DNA from: Alkalibaculum sporogenes
GTDB taxonomy: Bacteria > Bacillota > Clostridia > Eubacteriales > Alkalibacteraceae
DNA: 64,000 nt
Direction of reading: 5' to 3'
Assembly (NCBI RefSeq): GCF_009362815.1
Contig: NZ_WHNX01000007.1
Location: forward strand, 1-64,000
Below are positions 28,523-38,800 of this stretch, in pieces. Under the pieces are notes generated by a model, which saw nothing but the letters and a program-made list of their open reading frames with translations, ran no database searches and had not been told where the DNA came from. The stretch's first letter is position 1. The number at the start of each line of letters is the position of its first letter. A program made the position numbers and the translations under genes.

Positions 28523-29914
28523 TTATTCAACACTACCTGCTATTTTTCTAGCTACGTAAACTCCATTTGCTGAAGCTTGCATCAATCCCCTTGTTATTCC
28601 CGCTCCATCACCTAATACATACATATTTTGAATATTTGTTTGAAATGTTTCATCTACTTTAACCTGATTTGAATAAAATTTAACTTCTACGCCATATAAT
28701 AATGTTTCATCGCTAACAAGACCTGGGCTTACATTGTCAAGGGCTGTTAGCATTTCTTCAATATCTTTTAATATTCTATATGGTAATACCAAACATAAGT
28801 CACCTGGAACTGCATCTTGTAACGTAGGTTGGATATTATTTCGGTATAGTCTTTCCATTGTTGTTCTTCTTCCTCTTTTAAAATCGCCATATCTTTGAAC
28901 TATGATTTTATTTCCAGATAACATATTCCCAAGACCTGCAATGTGTTTACCATAAGCAATGGGCGAATTAAATGGCTCTGTAAAACCCTTTGAAACTAGT
29001 AATGCAAAATTCGTATTGTTAGTTTTTAAATCATCAGCCTTATAGCTATGACCATTTACTACTGCTAAGTTGTTATCATAATATTCTGTTGCAACAACTC
29101 CTCCAGGGTTAGAGCAAAACGTACGCACTTTATCATCGAAGGTTGGCGTATAATAGACAAGTTTTCCTTCATACAAAGATTCATTTATTTCTTCCATAAT
29201 TTCATTCCTGCATTCTACTCTCACACCAATATCTACTTTTCCGACTACAGTATCAACATTATATTTATTGCAAATATCATGGAACCATTCAGATCCATCT
29301 CTCCCTACTCCTACAACAATCTTTTCAGCATAGTAGTCATCATCTGCTTTTACTCCAAGTACTTTGTTTTCATCTATTATTAATTCTTTTACAGGATTTC
29401 TAAATTTGATAGTTACTCCTTTGTCAATAAGAGTTTGCTGTAAACTGCTATATATATTATAGCCTACCTCAGTTCCCATGTGTCTTACCGGGCACTCGAT
29501 AAGTTTCAGGTTGCTCTGTATTGCTTTTTTTCTAATGTTTTCTACTTCATTTTCATTTTCTATACCGTAAATTTTAGTATCTGCACCAAAGCTTAGGTAG
29601 ATATTATCAACATAATCAATGAGTTCCTTTGTCTCTTCATACCCTATATAAGCTGGTAACTCACCTCCTACATCAGGAGATAAAGATAATTTACCGTCAG
29701 AATAAGCACCTGCCCCAGCAAATCCTGTTGTTATATTACAGGGTTTACATTCAATGCATTTTCTGGTCTTTCTTTTAGGACAAATCCTCTTTTCTATAGA
29801 GTTTCCTTTTTCAAACATAAGTACCTTCAAATCTTTATTTTTATCCATTAATTCCATAGCGCAAAATATTCCAGCCGGTCCTGCGCCAACGATTATAACA
29901 TCATATCTCTCCAT
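28523..29914 (-). CDS. FAD-dependent dehydrogenase (COG2509-type), function unknown
   Basis: Flavoprotein with an N-terminal dinucleotide-binding motif VIIVGAGPAGIFCAMELM (residues 5-22) and a second FAD-contact region NMYVLGDGAGITRGLMQASANG near 430-450. A basic, cysteine-rich segment near 45-65 (CPKRKTRKCIECKPCN) is typical of COG2509 proteins and may hold an iron-sulfur cluster or be structural. 463 residues. The substrate is unknown. It sits directly upstream of purA and likely shares its promoter, which I place tentatively around 29990-30020 (TTGCTA-17-TAATAT on the minus strand). Confidence 0.82.
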   Translation of the reverse strand: MERYDVIIVGAGPAGIFCAMELMDKNKDLKVLMFEKGNSIEKRICPKRKTRKCIECKPCNITTGFAGAGAYSDGKLSLSPDVGGELPAYIGYEETKELIDYVDNIYLSFGADTKIYGIENENEVENIRKKAIQSNLKLIECPVRHMGTEVGYNIYSSLQQTLIDKGVTIKFRNPVKELIIDENKVLGVKADDDYYAEKIVVGVGRDGSEWFHDICNKYNVDTVVGKVDIGVRVECRNEIMEEINESLYEGKLVYYTPTFDDKVRTFCSNPGGVVATEYYDNNLAVVNGHSYKADDLKTNNTNFALLVSKGFTEPFNSPIAYGKHIAGLGNMLSGNKIIVQRYGDFKRGRRTTMERLYRNNIQPTLQDAVPGDLCLVLPYRILKDIEEMLTALDNVSPGLVSDETLLYGVEVKFYSNQVKVDETFQTNIQNMYVLGDGAGITRGLMQASANGVYVARKIAGSVE

Positions 29915-30191
29915 TGTTTTACCACCTCTATATCTGTCTTCCTGTAGATACTAATAACTACTACAATCTTCACTTAAACAATAGTCCCATTTAAACATAC
30001 ACTAGTTATATTATCAGATAATTTGATTAATAGCAACACTCTATGCGAACATTTTTCTTTTTAGTATTAAAAATGTTCGTGAATGTAGCCATTTTTTTTA
30101 TAATTGGCCTTTAGTTTGATTTTATTATAAGTATGATAACTCTAATGTACTATACCTATAAGTATTAGCTTGATGTATTAAAACTACTCGT
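29915..30191. other. Intergenic region with an orphan inverted repeat
   Basis: No gene is supported between topA and the FAD dehydrogenase. It contains an 11-bp inverted repeat, CGAACATTTTT with AAAAATGTTCG (30046-30056 and 30069-30079). It is too far from either gene to be an obvious terminator and its half-sites are too far apart for a LexA box. A possible minus-strand promoter for the FAD dehydrogenase lies between it and the gene. Confidence 0.5.
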
Positions 30192-30221
30192 AAAAGCAGC
30201 ACCCATGAGGGTGCTACTTTT
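30192..30221 (-). terminator. topA terminator overlapping its stop codon
   Basis: AAAAGTAGCACCC and GGGTGCTGCTTTT pair with a four-base loop. The upstream arm includes the last lysine codon and the TAG stop (30214-30216) of topA. Confidence 0.85.
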
Positions 30222-32295
30222 GTGTATATCCGCATTCTTCGTCGGGACAATATATTTTTTTTCTATTACCAAATCCCTTTTGCAAAAGAAGACCTTGACA
30301 CTTAGGACACTTTTCTTCTATTGGCCTATCCCAAGTCATATAGGTACATTCAGGATAATTTTTGCACCCATAAAAATTTCTTCCTTTTTTCGTTTTTCTA
30401 ACCACTAAGTCACCATCAGCACACTCTGGACACTTTACTCCTAATTCCTCTAAAAATGGTTTTGCATTTCTACAATCAGGAAATCCGGGACATGCTAGGA
30501 ATTTCCCGTATCTTCCAGTTTTTATAACCATAAATTTTCCGCAATTTTCACATTTAACATCAGATACTGGATCTTCTATTTTTATCTCTTCCATTACTTC
30601 TTCTGCATACTCTAGTTCTTTAGCAAAATTTATATAAAACTTTTCAATAATATCTTGCCATTCTCTATTTCCTTCTGCCACGCTATCTAGTGACTCTTCC
30701 ATATCTACGGTAAAATCTAAATCAACAACATCTTTAAAGTATTCTTCCATTAAATCATTAACTAAAAAGCCTAACTCTGTTGGATGAAATTTCTTTTCTT
30801 CAACCTCTACATATCCTCTATTTAAAATTGTTTGTATAGTTGGAGAATAAGTACTTGGCCTACCAATACCCTTTTCTTCAAGTATTTTAACTAGAGATGC
30901 TTCTGAAAACCTCGCTGGTGGCGAAGTAAACTTTTGGTCTTGTTCGATTTTTTCTATTGTTAACTTATCACCATTAATAAGGCTAGGTATCCTATTTTTT
31001 TCATCATTACTCTCATCTTTTTCATCTGAAGAGTCATCATACACCTTCAAAAAACCTTTAAATACTTGTTTAGAACCTGAAGAACGAAAATTATACTTGC
31101 CACTAGTAATGTCAATACTCAGTGTATCATATAATGCTTCTGACATTTGACTTGCTACAAGTCTATTCCAAATTAACTTATAGAGACGATATTGATCTCT
31201 TTTTAAAGAATCTTTTACTTTTATTGGTTCAAGTTCCATTGATGTTGGTCTAATAGCTTCATGTGCGTCTTGAACATTTTTTCCCTTTAATTTCGCTTTT
31301 GAATTATTCCCAATATACTCTTTTCCGTATTGAGTTAGTATATAATTCTTACAACTTTCCTTTGCTGTATCAGATATTCTTATAGAATCGGTTCTCATAT
31401 ACGTAATAAGCCCGACATGCCCCTGGCCTTCAATACTTAATCCTTCATACAATTGTTGCGCAATACTCATAGTTTTTTTAGTCGAAAAGTTAAGTTTTTT
31501 AAAAGCTTCTTGTTGCAATGTGCTTGTGGTAAAAGGAAAAGGTGGTTTTCTCACTTTTTTACTCTCTTTTATCTTTGACACTAATATATCATCTTTCAAA
31601 TTGTCGACAATCTCTTCTATTTGTTCTTTACTCTTAATTTCTACTTTTTTATTATCAATACCATAAAATTTTGCTTCAAACTCTTCACTTTCTCCATCTT
31701 TAGTAAGTTTTAAAGACAAAATCCAATACTCTTCACTTACAAAGTCCATAATTTCTTTTTCTCTATCTACGATAATCCGAGTTGCTACCGATTGGACTCT
31801 ACCTGCACTTAAACCTTTTCTAACTTTTTTCCATAAAAGAGGGCTAATACTATACCCTACTAATCTGTCTAATATCCTTCGCGCTTGTTGCGAATTTACT
31901 AAATTCATATCTATTTTTCTTTTATTGTTAATAGCATTTTTTATAGCTTCTTTAGTAATTTCATGAAATTCTATTCTATAGATTTCATTTTCATCTAACT
32001 TTAAGTACTTTGCTATGTGCCATGAGATTGCTTCTCCCTCTCTATCAGGGTCAGTAGCAAGTAAAATTTTATCAGCGGAATTAGATTCACTCTTAATCTT
32101 TTTTAATATATCTCCTTTGCCTCTGATAGTTACATAAGAGGGTTCGAAGTTATTATCTATGTCTATTCCTAATTTACTCTTTGGCAGATCTCTAACATGT
32201 CCCATTGTTGCTTCAACATTGTAGCCTCTTGGCAAATACTTATTTATTGTCTTTGCTTTTGCTGGAGATTCTACTATTACTAATGTTTTTGCCAT
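30214..32295 (-). CDS. topA: DNA topoisomerase I (type IA) TopA
   Basis: Relaxes negative supercoils. The TOPRIM domain starts at TLVIVESPAKAKTI (residues 4-17) with the DPDREGEAI metal site near 109-117. The active-site tyrosine is in GLITYMRTDS near 300. Three C-terminal zinc ribbons follow from about 575: CENCGKF..CPGFPDC, CPECADG..CKNYPEC and CPKCQG..CPDEEC. 693 residues. GGGGGAAAAAG precedes the ATG. dprA, xerC and codY, which often neighbour topA in Firmicutes, are absent here. Confidence 0.96.
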   Translation of the reverse strand: MAKTLVIVESPAKAKTINKYLPRGYNVEATMGHVRDLPKSKLGIDIDNNFEPSYVTIRGKGDILKKIKSESNSADKILLATDPDREGEAISWHIAKYLKLDENEIYRIEFHEITKEAIKNAINNKRKIDMNLVNSQQARRILDRLVGYSISPLLWKKVRKGLSAGRVQSVATRIIVDREKEIMDFVSEEYWILSLKLTKDGESEEFEAKFYGIDNKKVEIKSKEQIEEIVDNLKDDILVSKIKESKKVRKPPFPFTTSTLQQEAFKKLNFSTKKTMSIAQQLYEGLSIEGQGHVGLITYMRTDSIRISDTAKESCKNYILTQYGKEYIGNNSKAKLKGKNVQDAHEAIRPTSMELEPIKVKDSLKRDQYRLYKLIWNRLVASQMSEALYDTLSIDITSGKYNFRSSGSKQVFKGFLKVYDDSSDEKDESNDEKNRIPSLINGDKLTIEKIEQDQKFTSPPARFSEASLVKILEEKGIGRPSTYSPTIQTILNRGYVEVEEKKFHPTELGFLVNDLMEEYFKDVVDLDFTVDMEESLDSVAEGNREWQDIIEKFYINFAKELEYAEEVMEEIKIEDPVSDVKCENCGKFMVIKTGRYGKFLACPGFPDCRNAKPFLEELGVKCPECADGDLVVRKTKKGRNFYGCKNYPECTYMTWDRPIEEKCPKCQGLLLQKGFGNRKKIYCPDEECGYTQK

Positions 32296-32390
32296 CTTTT
32301 TCCCCCCATATATTAACAGTTGTAAATTATAACAGATATATTGCCTTTATTCAAGATTATTATTAACAGTCTTGTACTATTATATCAAAT

Positions 32391-32433
32391 AAAAACGCAA
32401 AAGACTTTTTTATAATTTACAAGGTCTTTTGCG
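32391..32433 (-). terminator. Terminator of the gdpP-rplI-dnaB unit
   Basis: On the minus strand CGCAAAAGAC pairs with GTCTTTTGCG over an 18-base loop and TTTTTATTT follows. It lies about 110 bases beyond the dnaB stop; the gap to topA (32296-32541) holds no gene. Confidence 0.8.
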
Positions 32434-32541
32434 CTTTACATGATTTCAAGCTTATAAAATATTATAAAATTTATTAACTTGTCTTATTAAACTACATAAC
32501 ATTATTAATATATGTACCATGTATTTAGAAAACTATGATTT

Positions 32542-33873
32542 CTAATGCGCATTATCATAATCTGCAAATTGAGTAAATTCTTCTAACCATGCTAACTCAA
32601 TTGTCCTTGTAGATCCATTTCTTTGTTTAGCTATATTTAATTCTGCCATTCTCATATCCACAGGATCTTTTGAATAATAATAATTTCTAAACAAAAGCAT
32701 AACTACATCAGCATCCTGCTCAATAGCTCCAGACTCTCTTAAGTCAGAAAGTATTGGTTTGTGGTCTGCTCTTGCATCTGGTGCTCTACTCAGCTGGGAA
32801 AGAGCAACTACTGGACAATTCATTTCTCTTGCTAGCGCTTTTAATGATCTGGATATTTCAGATATTTCTTGTTGTCTATTATCAGTTTTTTTAGAACCCT
32901 CCATTAGTTGCAAATAATCTATTAGTATCATATCTAGACCATGCTCTAATTTAAGTCTTCGACATTTCGAGCGCATTTCCATTACCGTGACACCTGCTGT
33001 ATCATCTATAAATATATTGCTCTTTGAAAGTATTGAACTTGCATATGCTAATTTTTGCCAATCTTTTTCATCTAAATTACCTGTCCTAAGTTTTTGACTG
33101 TCTATATGTGCTTCACAACATAGCATCCTCTGTGTCAACAGCTCTTTTGACATTTCAAGGCTAAATACTGCAACAGAATTCTTTCCTTTTACTGCTGCAT
33201 TTTGTGCAATATTTAATGCTAATGCTGTTTTACCCATTGAAGGCCGAGCCGCAATCAAAATTAAATCCGTCTTTTGTAGACCCGCAGTAATATTGTCTAA
33301 ATCTCTAAACCCGGTTGATACACCAGTTATAGCACTGTTATTTTTTTGTACTTCTTCAATTCTTTCTAATGTGTTTACTAATGCTTGTTGTATATGTACA
33401 AAGTCTCCTGTTGATTGTTTCTGCGATATATCAAATATCTTCTTTTCAGCTTTTTCAAGTACTACTTGCGGCTCTTTTGAAGCTTCATAACAGTCACTTA
33501 TTACTTCTGATGATGCTTTAATTAATTCCCTTAGAAGTGCTTTTTCTTGTACAATATTACAGTAATGTTTAACATTAGAATACGATGGTACACCATTAAC
33601 TAGTTCAGTTAAATAGTTGACTCCTCCTACCCTTTCTAAGGTATTTGAATCTTTTAATTTGCTCGATAATGTAATTAGATCTACCGGTTTGTTTTCTTTA
33701 AACAAATCTACTATAGCAGAATATATCTCCTGGTGTTGTGGATTATAAAATTCCATAGGATCAGTGATAATCTCAGTGGCTGATAGGATTGCATCTTTAC
33801 TTAATAGCATCGACCCAATTACTGACTGCTCAGCTTCTAAATTATAGGGTGGAACCCTTGCCTTTAAATCCAT
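32542..33873 (-). CDS. dnaB: Replicative DNA helicase DnaB
   Basis: Hexameric 5'-3' helicase of the replication fork (called DnaC in Bacillus subtilis). N-terminal helical domain PPYNLEAEQSVIGSML at 8-23; RecA-like C-terminal domain with Walker A AARPSMGKTALAL near 207 and Walker B MILIDYLQLM near 312; arginine finger region KQRNGSTRT near 417. 443 residues. It follows rplI after 80 bases, the common Firmicute order gdpP-rplI-dnaB. Its loader dnaI lies at 15.4 kb. Confidence 0.96.
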   Translation of the reverse strand: MDLKARVPPYNLEAEQSVIGSMLLSKDAILSATEIITDPMEFYNPQHQEIYSAIVDLFKENKPVDLITLSSKLKDSNTLERVGGVNYLTELVNGVPSYSNVKHYCNIVQEKALLRELIKASSEVISDCYEASKEPQVVLEKAEKKIFDISQKQSTGDFVHIQQALVNTLERIEEVQKNNSAITGVSTGFRDLDNITAGLQKTDLILIAARPSMGKTALALNIAQNAAVKGKNSVAVFSLEMSKELLTQRMLCCEAHIDSQKLRTGNLDEKDWQKLAYASSILSKSNIFIDDTAGVTVMEMRSKCRRLKLEHGLDMILIDYLQLMEGSKKTDNRQQEISEISRSLKALAREMNCPVVALSQLSRAPDARADHKPILSDLRESGAIEQDADVVMLLFRNYYYSKDPVDMRMAELNIAKQRNGSTRTIELAWLEEFTQFADYDNAH

Positions 33874-33952
33874 CTAATATTTACTCCTTTTTCAATTGCT
33901 ACTATTCTATTTGTCAGATTTCAATAACTATAAATTTTTGTGATATTACTAT

Positions 33953-34399
33953 TTATTGTGGTATTACCTTAATTTTTAATTCTCCAAATATATTTGGTTG
34001 AATTTTGATTGTTACTTCTACACTTCCAATATTTCTAATAGGTTCATCTAGATTAATCTTTCTCTTGTCAACTTCTATACCTTGAGTTGTTTTTAATGAA
34101 TTGTAAATATCTTTACTAGTAATAGAACCATACAGCTTTCCATCTTCAGCTGCTTTTGCTTGTATTGTTAGTGTTGTATTAGAAATCTTCTCTGCTAATA
34201 ATTTTGCCTGCTCTGTTTCTTTTTGCTTCTGCACTAGTTTAGCCTTGTTTTCTTCTTCATTTCTTTTTAAATTTGTATTTGTTGCCTCTATTGCCAAACC
34301 TTTTGGAAACAAAAAATTTCTAGCATATCCGTCTTTCGCTTTTACTAATTCCCCTTTTTTACCTAAACCTTTTACATCTTCACTTAAAATAACTTTCAT
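33953..34399 (-). CDS. rplI: 50S ribosomal protein L9
   Basis: Binds 23S rRNA near the L1 stalk and affects reading-frame fidelity. N-terminal domain has the signature [30 protein letters not shown]-like stretch at 1-30, with GLGKKGE and [13 protein letters not shown]; a long charged linker helix spans 45-75 and the C-terminal RNA-binding domain follows. 148 residues. Its ATG overlaps the gdpP TGA in an ATGA (34396-34399), giving translational coupling. Confidence 0.97.
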   Translation of the reverse strand: MKVILSEDVKGLGKKGELVKAKDGYARNFLFPKGLAIEATNTNLKRNEEENKAKLVQKQKETEQAKLLAEKISNTTLTIQAKAAEDGKLYGSITSKDIYNSLKTTQGIEVDKRKINLDEPIRNIGSVEVTIKIQPNIFGELKIKVIPQ

Positions 34400-36396
34400 T
34401 TATCTTCACCTTCCCTAATATAATCTTTTATCTCTTGCTTAAGCATAATCTTTGCTTCTTCATTACTTACATTTTCAAGTTGTGCACCTGCAACACTCAA
34501 GTGTCCACCACCACCAAGTTTTTCTAAGATCACTTGAACATTCACATCTCCAAGGGATCTTCCACTGATGATAGCCACACCATCATCTTGCGCAATTACG
34601 AATGATGCATTAACACCTTGTAAATTTAATAATTCATCAGCAGTTTGAGCAACTATAAGTTTTATTTTATCAGATGTGTAGTCTATTGATGCTATTGCCA
34701 TATTTTCTTCAGTTATTTCGGCATCTTTTACTGCCTCTATTTTGGCGACGAATATATCTTTATCATCTTTTAATAACTGTTTGCATTTGTTTATATCTGC
34801 TCCTTTTCTTTTTAGAAAGGAAGCAGCTTCAAAAGTTCTTACACCTGTTCTAAATGAAAAGTTTTTAGTATCCATATATATGCCAGCTAAAAGTGCAGTA
34901 GCCTCTACTTCTTCTAATTTAATGCCTTCATCCATGTACTCAATTATCTCTGATACTAATTCACAAGTTGAAGATGCATACGGTTCTAGATATACCATTA
35001 CCGCATCATCTATAAAATCTGAACCTCTTCTATGGTGATCAATAATTATTATTTTTTCTGCCTTATCTAAAATATTGCTGTCTTCGACGAAGCTCCTTCT
35101 ATGGACATCAACTGCAATAACTAATGTATTGCTTGTAATATTTTTACTCGCGATTTCAGATGAAATAAACACATCACTGTAATTATTCTTAATCAGTGTT
35201 TCATATAGAATATCTACAGATGGATTTGACTTATTGAAAATAATATTGGTTTCTTTGTCTAGAAACTTACTACATCTATATATTCCTAAAGCAGCGCCTA
35301 AACAATCAACATCTGGTATCTGGTGCCCTAGTATATATACTTTGTCTGAATTTTGTATCAATTCCTTTATACCATGAGCTTTAACTCTAGCCTTTACCTT
35401 TGTTCTCTTTTCTATTGCCTGAGATTTACCACCATAGTATGAAATTTTTTCATCTTTTTTTACTACACATTGATCTCCACCTCTTGCAAGAGCAATGTCT
35501 AGAGCAGACTTTGATAATCTTTGGCTATCCATAAAAGATAGTGAGTTTTGAGAATTTCCTACCCCAATACTTAACGTAACAGGTATCTTATTTCCGCTTT
35601 GCGTTTCTCTTATAATATCAAGTATATTAAATCTCTTTTCCTCCAAGGGAGATAAATATTTTTGTTCAAATACCATTATATATTTATCAGTTTCATATTT
35701 TTTAATGAAAGCATCCAACTCTTTTGCCCACGCATTAATTTTTCTATCTATTACTGCGTTAATTAGAGGTCTGTAACTCTCGCTACTATCTTGAAGTACT
35801 TCATCATAATTGTCTATTTGAATATACGCTATTAAAGGTTTTTCTGATATATAGTTTTGTTTTATTAACTCATAATCTGTAATATCCAACCAATAAAGCA
35901 TAAGAATATCTTCACTATTAATACTCTCCACAGCATTTGAAAAAACTTTAAAAATCTTTTCACCAAGGGAGTAATTTATTGAGTTTTTATTTCCAATAAT
36001 TTTATTAATATCATTTAAGTCTATATCGGTTAATAAATCTGTTATTTTCATAGACAGAATATTGGTTTCCACTTTACATGCTTCTCTAAAATAAGAGTTA
36101 TACCATATAACTTCTCCATCTTTTTTTATTATTAAAAGAGGAAATGGCAGGTCTAGCAATATATTTTGTGTAGCTGCATCAATGTCAAGTGTAAGATTTT
36201 CGACTATTTCTTTCCATCTTTCTTCACTTTTATAAGTAGTAGTCGCTTTGTAGTAAACTAGATACACAAAAATAACACCACCTATTAAAGATATAATTAT
36301 ATTATATCTGAAAAGTATCAATACCAGTATCCCTATAATCCATAAATATATGTTCTGGTTTGGAATAAAAAACTTAATAATTTTTTTGCTATTCAC
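34396..36396 (-). CDS. gdpP: Cyclic-di-AMP phosphodiesterase GdpP
   Basis: Membrane-bound enzyme that degrades c-di-AMP. Two transmembrane helices (about 15-50), a degenerate PAS domain ([16 protein letters not shown], about 90-150), a GGDEF-derived domain with a decayed motif ([10 protein letters not shown] near 300), and the catalytic DHH/DHHA1 domains with [25 protein letters not shown] and the terminal [13 protein letters not shown] place the start at GTG 36396 downstream of AGGAGTGG; an in-frame ATG at 36441 would put a 17-bp palindrome (36413-36429) inside the coding region and has no ribosome site. About 666 residues. It is followed by rplI and dnaB. Confidence 0.9.
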   Translation of the reverse strand: MNSKKIIKFFIPNQNIYLWIIGILVLILFRYNIIISLIGGVIFVYLVYYKATTTYKSEERWKEIVENLTLDIDAATQNILLDLPFPLLIIKKDGEVIWYNSYFREACKVETNILSMKITDLLTDIDLNDINKIIGNKNSINYSLGEKIFKVFSNAVESINSEDILMLYWLDITDYELIKQNYISEKPLIAYIQIDNYDEVLQDSSESYRPLINAVIDRKINAWAKELDAFIKKYETDKYIMVFEQKYLSPLEEKRFNILDIIRETQSGNKIPVTLSIGVGNSQNSLSFMDSQRLSKSALDIALARGGDQCVVKKDEKISYYGGKSQAIEKRTKVKARVKAHGIKELIQNSDKVYILGHQIPDVDCLGAALGIYRCSKFLDKETNIIFNKSNPSVDILYETLIKNNYSDVFISSEIASKNITSNTLVIAVDVHRRSFVEDSNILDKAEKIIIIDHHRRGSDFIDDAVMVYLEPYASSTCELVSEIIEYMDEGIKLEEVEATALLAGIYMDTKNFSFRTGVRTFEAASFLKRKGADINKCKQLLKDDKDIFVAKIEAVKDAEITEENMAIASIDYTSDKIKLIVAQTADELLNLQGVNASFVIAQDDGVAIISGRSLGDVNVQVILEKLGGGGHLSVAGAQLENVSNEEAKIMLKQEIKDYIREGEDK

Positions 36397-36455
36397 TGTC
36401 TTCACCACTCCTGTGAACTTGAAGTTCACGTTTATATACATTCTTTAATCATTAA

Positions 36456-36482
36456 TAAAAAATGGTTCCTAACAGGAACCAT
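36456..36482 (-). terminator. Terminator of the rpsF-ssb-rpsR operon
   Basis: ATGGTTCCT pairs with AGGAACCAT over a three-base loop and T6 follows on the minus strand, 14 bases after the rpsR stop. It separates rpsFssbrpsR from gdpP, which must have its own start. Confidence 0.9.
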
Positions 36483-36495
36483 CTATTAACTTTAT

Positions 36496-36723
36496 TTATT
36501 CTGCTGTGTATGGTAACAATGCAACACTTCTAGATCTCTTGATCGCTATCGTTACTTGTCTTTGATGTTTTGCACAATTTCCAGTAACTCTTCGAGGAAG
36601 TATTTTGCCTCTTTCTGTAATATACTTACCTAGAGTCTTTATATCTTTATAATCTACATGATTCAATTTGTTTTCACAAAAAAAGCATACTTTTTTCTTT
36701 CCTCTTCTAAATGGTTTTGCCAT
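36496..36723 (-). CDS. rpsR: 30S ribosomal protein S18
   Basis: Small-subunit protein that pairs with S6 on 16S rRNA. The 75-residue product has the family core [22 protein letters not shown] (about residues 25-46) and the C-terminal [18 protein letters not shown]. It is a cysteine-bearing form (CFFC at 13-16 and a later Cys-His, CAKH), the potentially zinc-binding type. AAGGAGGAAAAG precedes the ATG. Last gene of rpsF-ssb-rpsR. Confidence 0.97.
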   Translation of the reverse strand: MAKPFRRGKKKVCFFCENKLNHVDYKDIKTLGKYITERGKILPRRVTGNCAKHQRQVTIAIKRSRSVALLPYTAE

Positions 36724-36741
36724 TATCTTTTCCTCCTTATC

Positions 36742-37164
36742 CTAAAATGGAAGATCATCATCATCTTCTTCCATTGGATGAAAATCATCTAATGGAACTC
36801 CAAAATCTTGATTACCTTTATCATTATTTGGATGATTATTGTCTTTCTTGTTAGATCCTAAGAAAGTAACTTCTTCAGCTATAACCTCAGTAACATACCT
36901 TTTGGTTCCGTCATTTGCTTGATAGTTTCTAACTTGTATTCTTCCATACACTGCAACTTGACTACCTTTACCAGTGTATTTAGCTGTGTTCTCACCTTGA
37001 TTACCCCAAGCTACTATAGGTATAAAATCAGTTTCAGTTTCTCCATTTTTTGATTTAAACTTTCTATTTATTGCAATAGTAAAACTGGCTACAGCCGTAC
37101 CTTGTCCAGTATATCTCAACTCTGCATCTTTAGTTAATCTTCCTATTAATACTACTTTATTCAT
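36742..37164 (-). CDS. ssb: Single-stranded DNA-binding protein
   Basis: Homotetrameric OB-fold protein. MNKVVLIGRLTKDAELRYTG at 1-20 is the family start, and DFIPIVAWGNQGENTAKYTGKGSQVAVYGRI-type core follows (about 45-75). A disordered polar linker leads to the acidic tip ending EEDDDDLPF, which recruits repair and replication partners. 140 residues. It lies between rpsF and rpsR, the standard arrangement. Confidence 0.97.
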   Translation of the reverse strand: MNKVVLIGRLTKDAELRYTGQGTAVASFTIAINRKFKSKNGETETDFIPIVAWGNQGENTAKYTGKGSQVAVYGRIQVRNYQANDGTKRYVTEVIAEEVTFLGSNKKDNNHPNNDKGNQDFGVPLDDFHPMEEDDDDLPF

Positions 37165-37180
37165 ACGGTCACCACCTTTA

Positions 37181-37468
37181 TTAATCTTCTTTGCTTAATA
37201 TCATGTGACGTATAAAACCTTCATTTACCTTGAATTCATGCTCAAGATCAATCAATACTTCATTATTAGCATTAAAGTACATTAATACATAATATCCTTC
37301 AGTGTATTTATTGTTTATAGTATAAGCTAATTTTTTCTTTCCCCATTCTTCAACGGATTCAATCTCACCTGATTTTTCGATAATTGCTTTAATCTTTTCT
37401 ACTATTTCTTTTACAGTGTCTATAGCTAGTTCTGGGTTTAGTATAAACATAGTTTCATATTTTCTCAT
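37181..37468 (-). CDS. rpsF: 30S ribosomal protein S6
   Basis: Small-subunit protein that binds S18. Family features: YETMFILNPEL at residues 4-14, the strand EEWGKKKLAYTINNKYTEGYYVLMYF (about 41-66, shortened here) and FIRHMILSK near the C-terminus. 95 residues. Strong GAGGAGGTGA ribosome site. First gene of rpsF-ssb-rpsR; in many bacteria S6-S18 binds this mRNA leader, but I did not find an unmistakable copy of that structure. Confidence 0.97.
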   Translation of the reverse strand: MRKYETMFILNPELAIDTVKEIVEKIKAIIEKSGEIESVEEWGKKKLAYTINNKYTEGYYVLMYFNANNEVLIDLEHEFKVNEGFIRHMILSKED

Positions 37469-37690
37469 TATAATTCACCTCCTCTTGGACTATGGCTCTT
37501 TAAAAAGAGCAAGGAAAAAAACATGTTGTAATATTGCTCAACACATTATATTAAAATATATCACATCTCTTCTTATTATACAAGTTTTTTTCATACACAT
37601 CTATATTAATTTTCTTATATCAACTATACAATTCTTTATTATGTATTTATATCTATCATTAATACTTTTGATTCTAACGGTGTATAACTC

Positions 37691-37867
37691 TTATTCTACA
37701 ATTTTTTTAACTCGTTTTTCGAACTTCTCTCTGGACAACATAACAATTCTTCCACATCCTGTGCATTGTATTTTTATGTCCATACCTATCCTAATTACTT
37801 TCCATGTATCACTGCCACATGGATGTTTTTTTTTCGTTTGGACCACTGAGTTCAAATCATAATCCAT
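37691..37867 (-). CDS. DUF951 family small zinc-ribbon-like protein (YyzM)
   Basis: A 58-residue frame that begins at ATG 37867 behind TAGGAGGAGG and ends with TAA at 37691. The sequence has the DUF951 features: HPCGSDTW near 15-22, a basic central strand WKVIRIGMDIKIQCTGCGR and LSREKFEKRVKKI near the C-terminus. The three cysteines (C17, C35, C38) could bind metal. The function is unknown. It sits between cvpA and rpsF, close to where its homologues lie in Firmicutes (near the rpsF and yyaF genes). Too short for most automatic length cut-offs. Confidence 0.9.
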   Translation of the reverse strand: MDYDLNSVVQTKKKHPCGSDTWKVIRIGMDIKIQCTGCGRIVMLSREKFEKRVKKIVE

Positions 37868-37900
37868 ACCATTCCTCCTCCTATTGTAATTCTAACATTA

Positions 37901-38539
37901 TTAATAAAATACGTACCCTATATAAAAATAGGGCGCAATTACTGAGTTGTTTAATGAATTTACTAGCCCTTCATGACTCCCAACCATAGCGACAGTATAT
38001 ATTATAGTGACAACTACTAAATTAACTACTACTCCCTGTATTATCCCAATAAACGCTCCGCCAGCTTTATTAAAAAAGTTTAATACTGGTAATTTTGCTA
38101 ATGCATCCACACTTCTTGCTAGAATATACAATACTAATCTAACAGACATAAATATTACTATATAACTTATTATATGTATAAAACCTGTTGTAATAATATC
38201 ATCCATTCCAGAAGTTATGTTCAATGAATTTCCATTAACCATTTGTGTTATGTACCCTTGGGCTCCACTTGGTATATTATCAACCACTTTACCGCTCATC
38301 CATGTATCAGATCCTAATAAACTGTTTCCCATTCCTGATGAAAACAGCGAATTCATGTTTTTATAGAGACTTGTTCTTTCTATTATATATCTTGCTAGAT
38401 CTCTATAAAAGAAATTTGCCACCAATACAGATGCAAAAAATGACAGTAATGATGTTAATGTTAAGACTAAACCTCGCCTAAACCCTGACAATATGCTACC
38501 AATAAATATTAAAACAATAGAAACATCTATCCAAGACAT
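37901..38539 (-). CDS. CvpA family membrane protein
   Basis: Integral membrane protein of the CvpA/colicin V production family; its function in Firmicutes is unclear and linked to envelope or stress. Segments at about 5-22, 25-45, 105-125 and 155-180 are hydrophobic, and the start SWIDVSIVLIFIGSILSGFRRGL is typical. 212 residues from the ATG at 38539, behind GGAGG; a TTG one codon upstream is less likely. It precedes the DUF951 gene by 33 bases. Confidence 0.85.
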   Translation of the reverse strand: MSWIDVSIVLIFIGSILSGFRRGLVLTLTSLLSFFASVLVANFFYRDLARYIIERTSLYKNMNSLFSSGMGNSLLGSDTWMSGKVVDNIPSGAQGYITQMVNGNSLNITSGMDDIITTGFIHIISYIVIFMSVRLVLYILARSVDALAKLPVLNFFNKAGGAFIGIIQGVVVNLVVVTIIYTVAMVGSHEGLVNSLNNSVIAPYFYIGYVFY

Positions 38540-38639
38540 CAACTTAATCCTCCCGCATAATTATAACTACTTTATATTATCACAAATTCTAACGATATTA
38601 CTTAAAACTAACTTTATTACATATTTCTCCTCAGCAGCT

Positions 38640-38715
38640 CTGTAGCCACCGTTGTTTGCACTTGCTCCTTTGAGAAGTGAGGAGTGAGAAGTAATATGCT
38701 TGATACTAGAGGTTT
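38640..38715 (-). repeat. Short dispersed repeat fragment (family R3)
   Basis: On the minus strand ATTACTTCTCACTCC ... CTTCTCAAAGGAGCAAGTGC resembles segments at 53944-53985 (ATTACTTCTCGC...AAGGGAGGTAAGTGC) and 14125-14160 (CTCCTTTCAAGGGAGCAAGTG). The matches are partial, so the family is tentative. It abuts the R1 array; no protein here is credible although an open frame runs through it. Confidence 0.4.
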
Positions 38716-38800
38716 ACAGCTTTCAGTTAGATAAGCTCTTTTGACCATAAGCTCCAGTCCTTCATCCAGCTTCTCGCCCTCTAGCTTCCCAATTGCATCC

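Noticed and set aside
30046-30079. LexA/DinR operator
   Set aside because: The GAAC and GTTC half-sites are about 20 bases further apart than in a LexA box.
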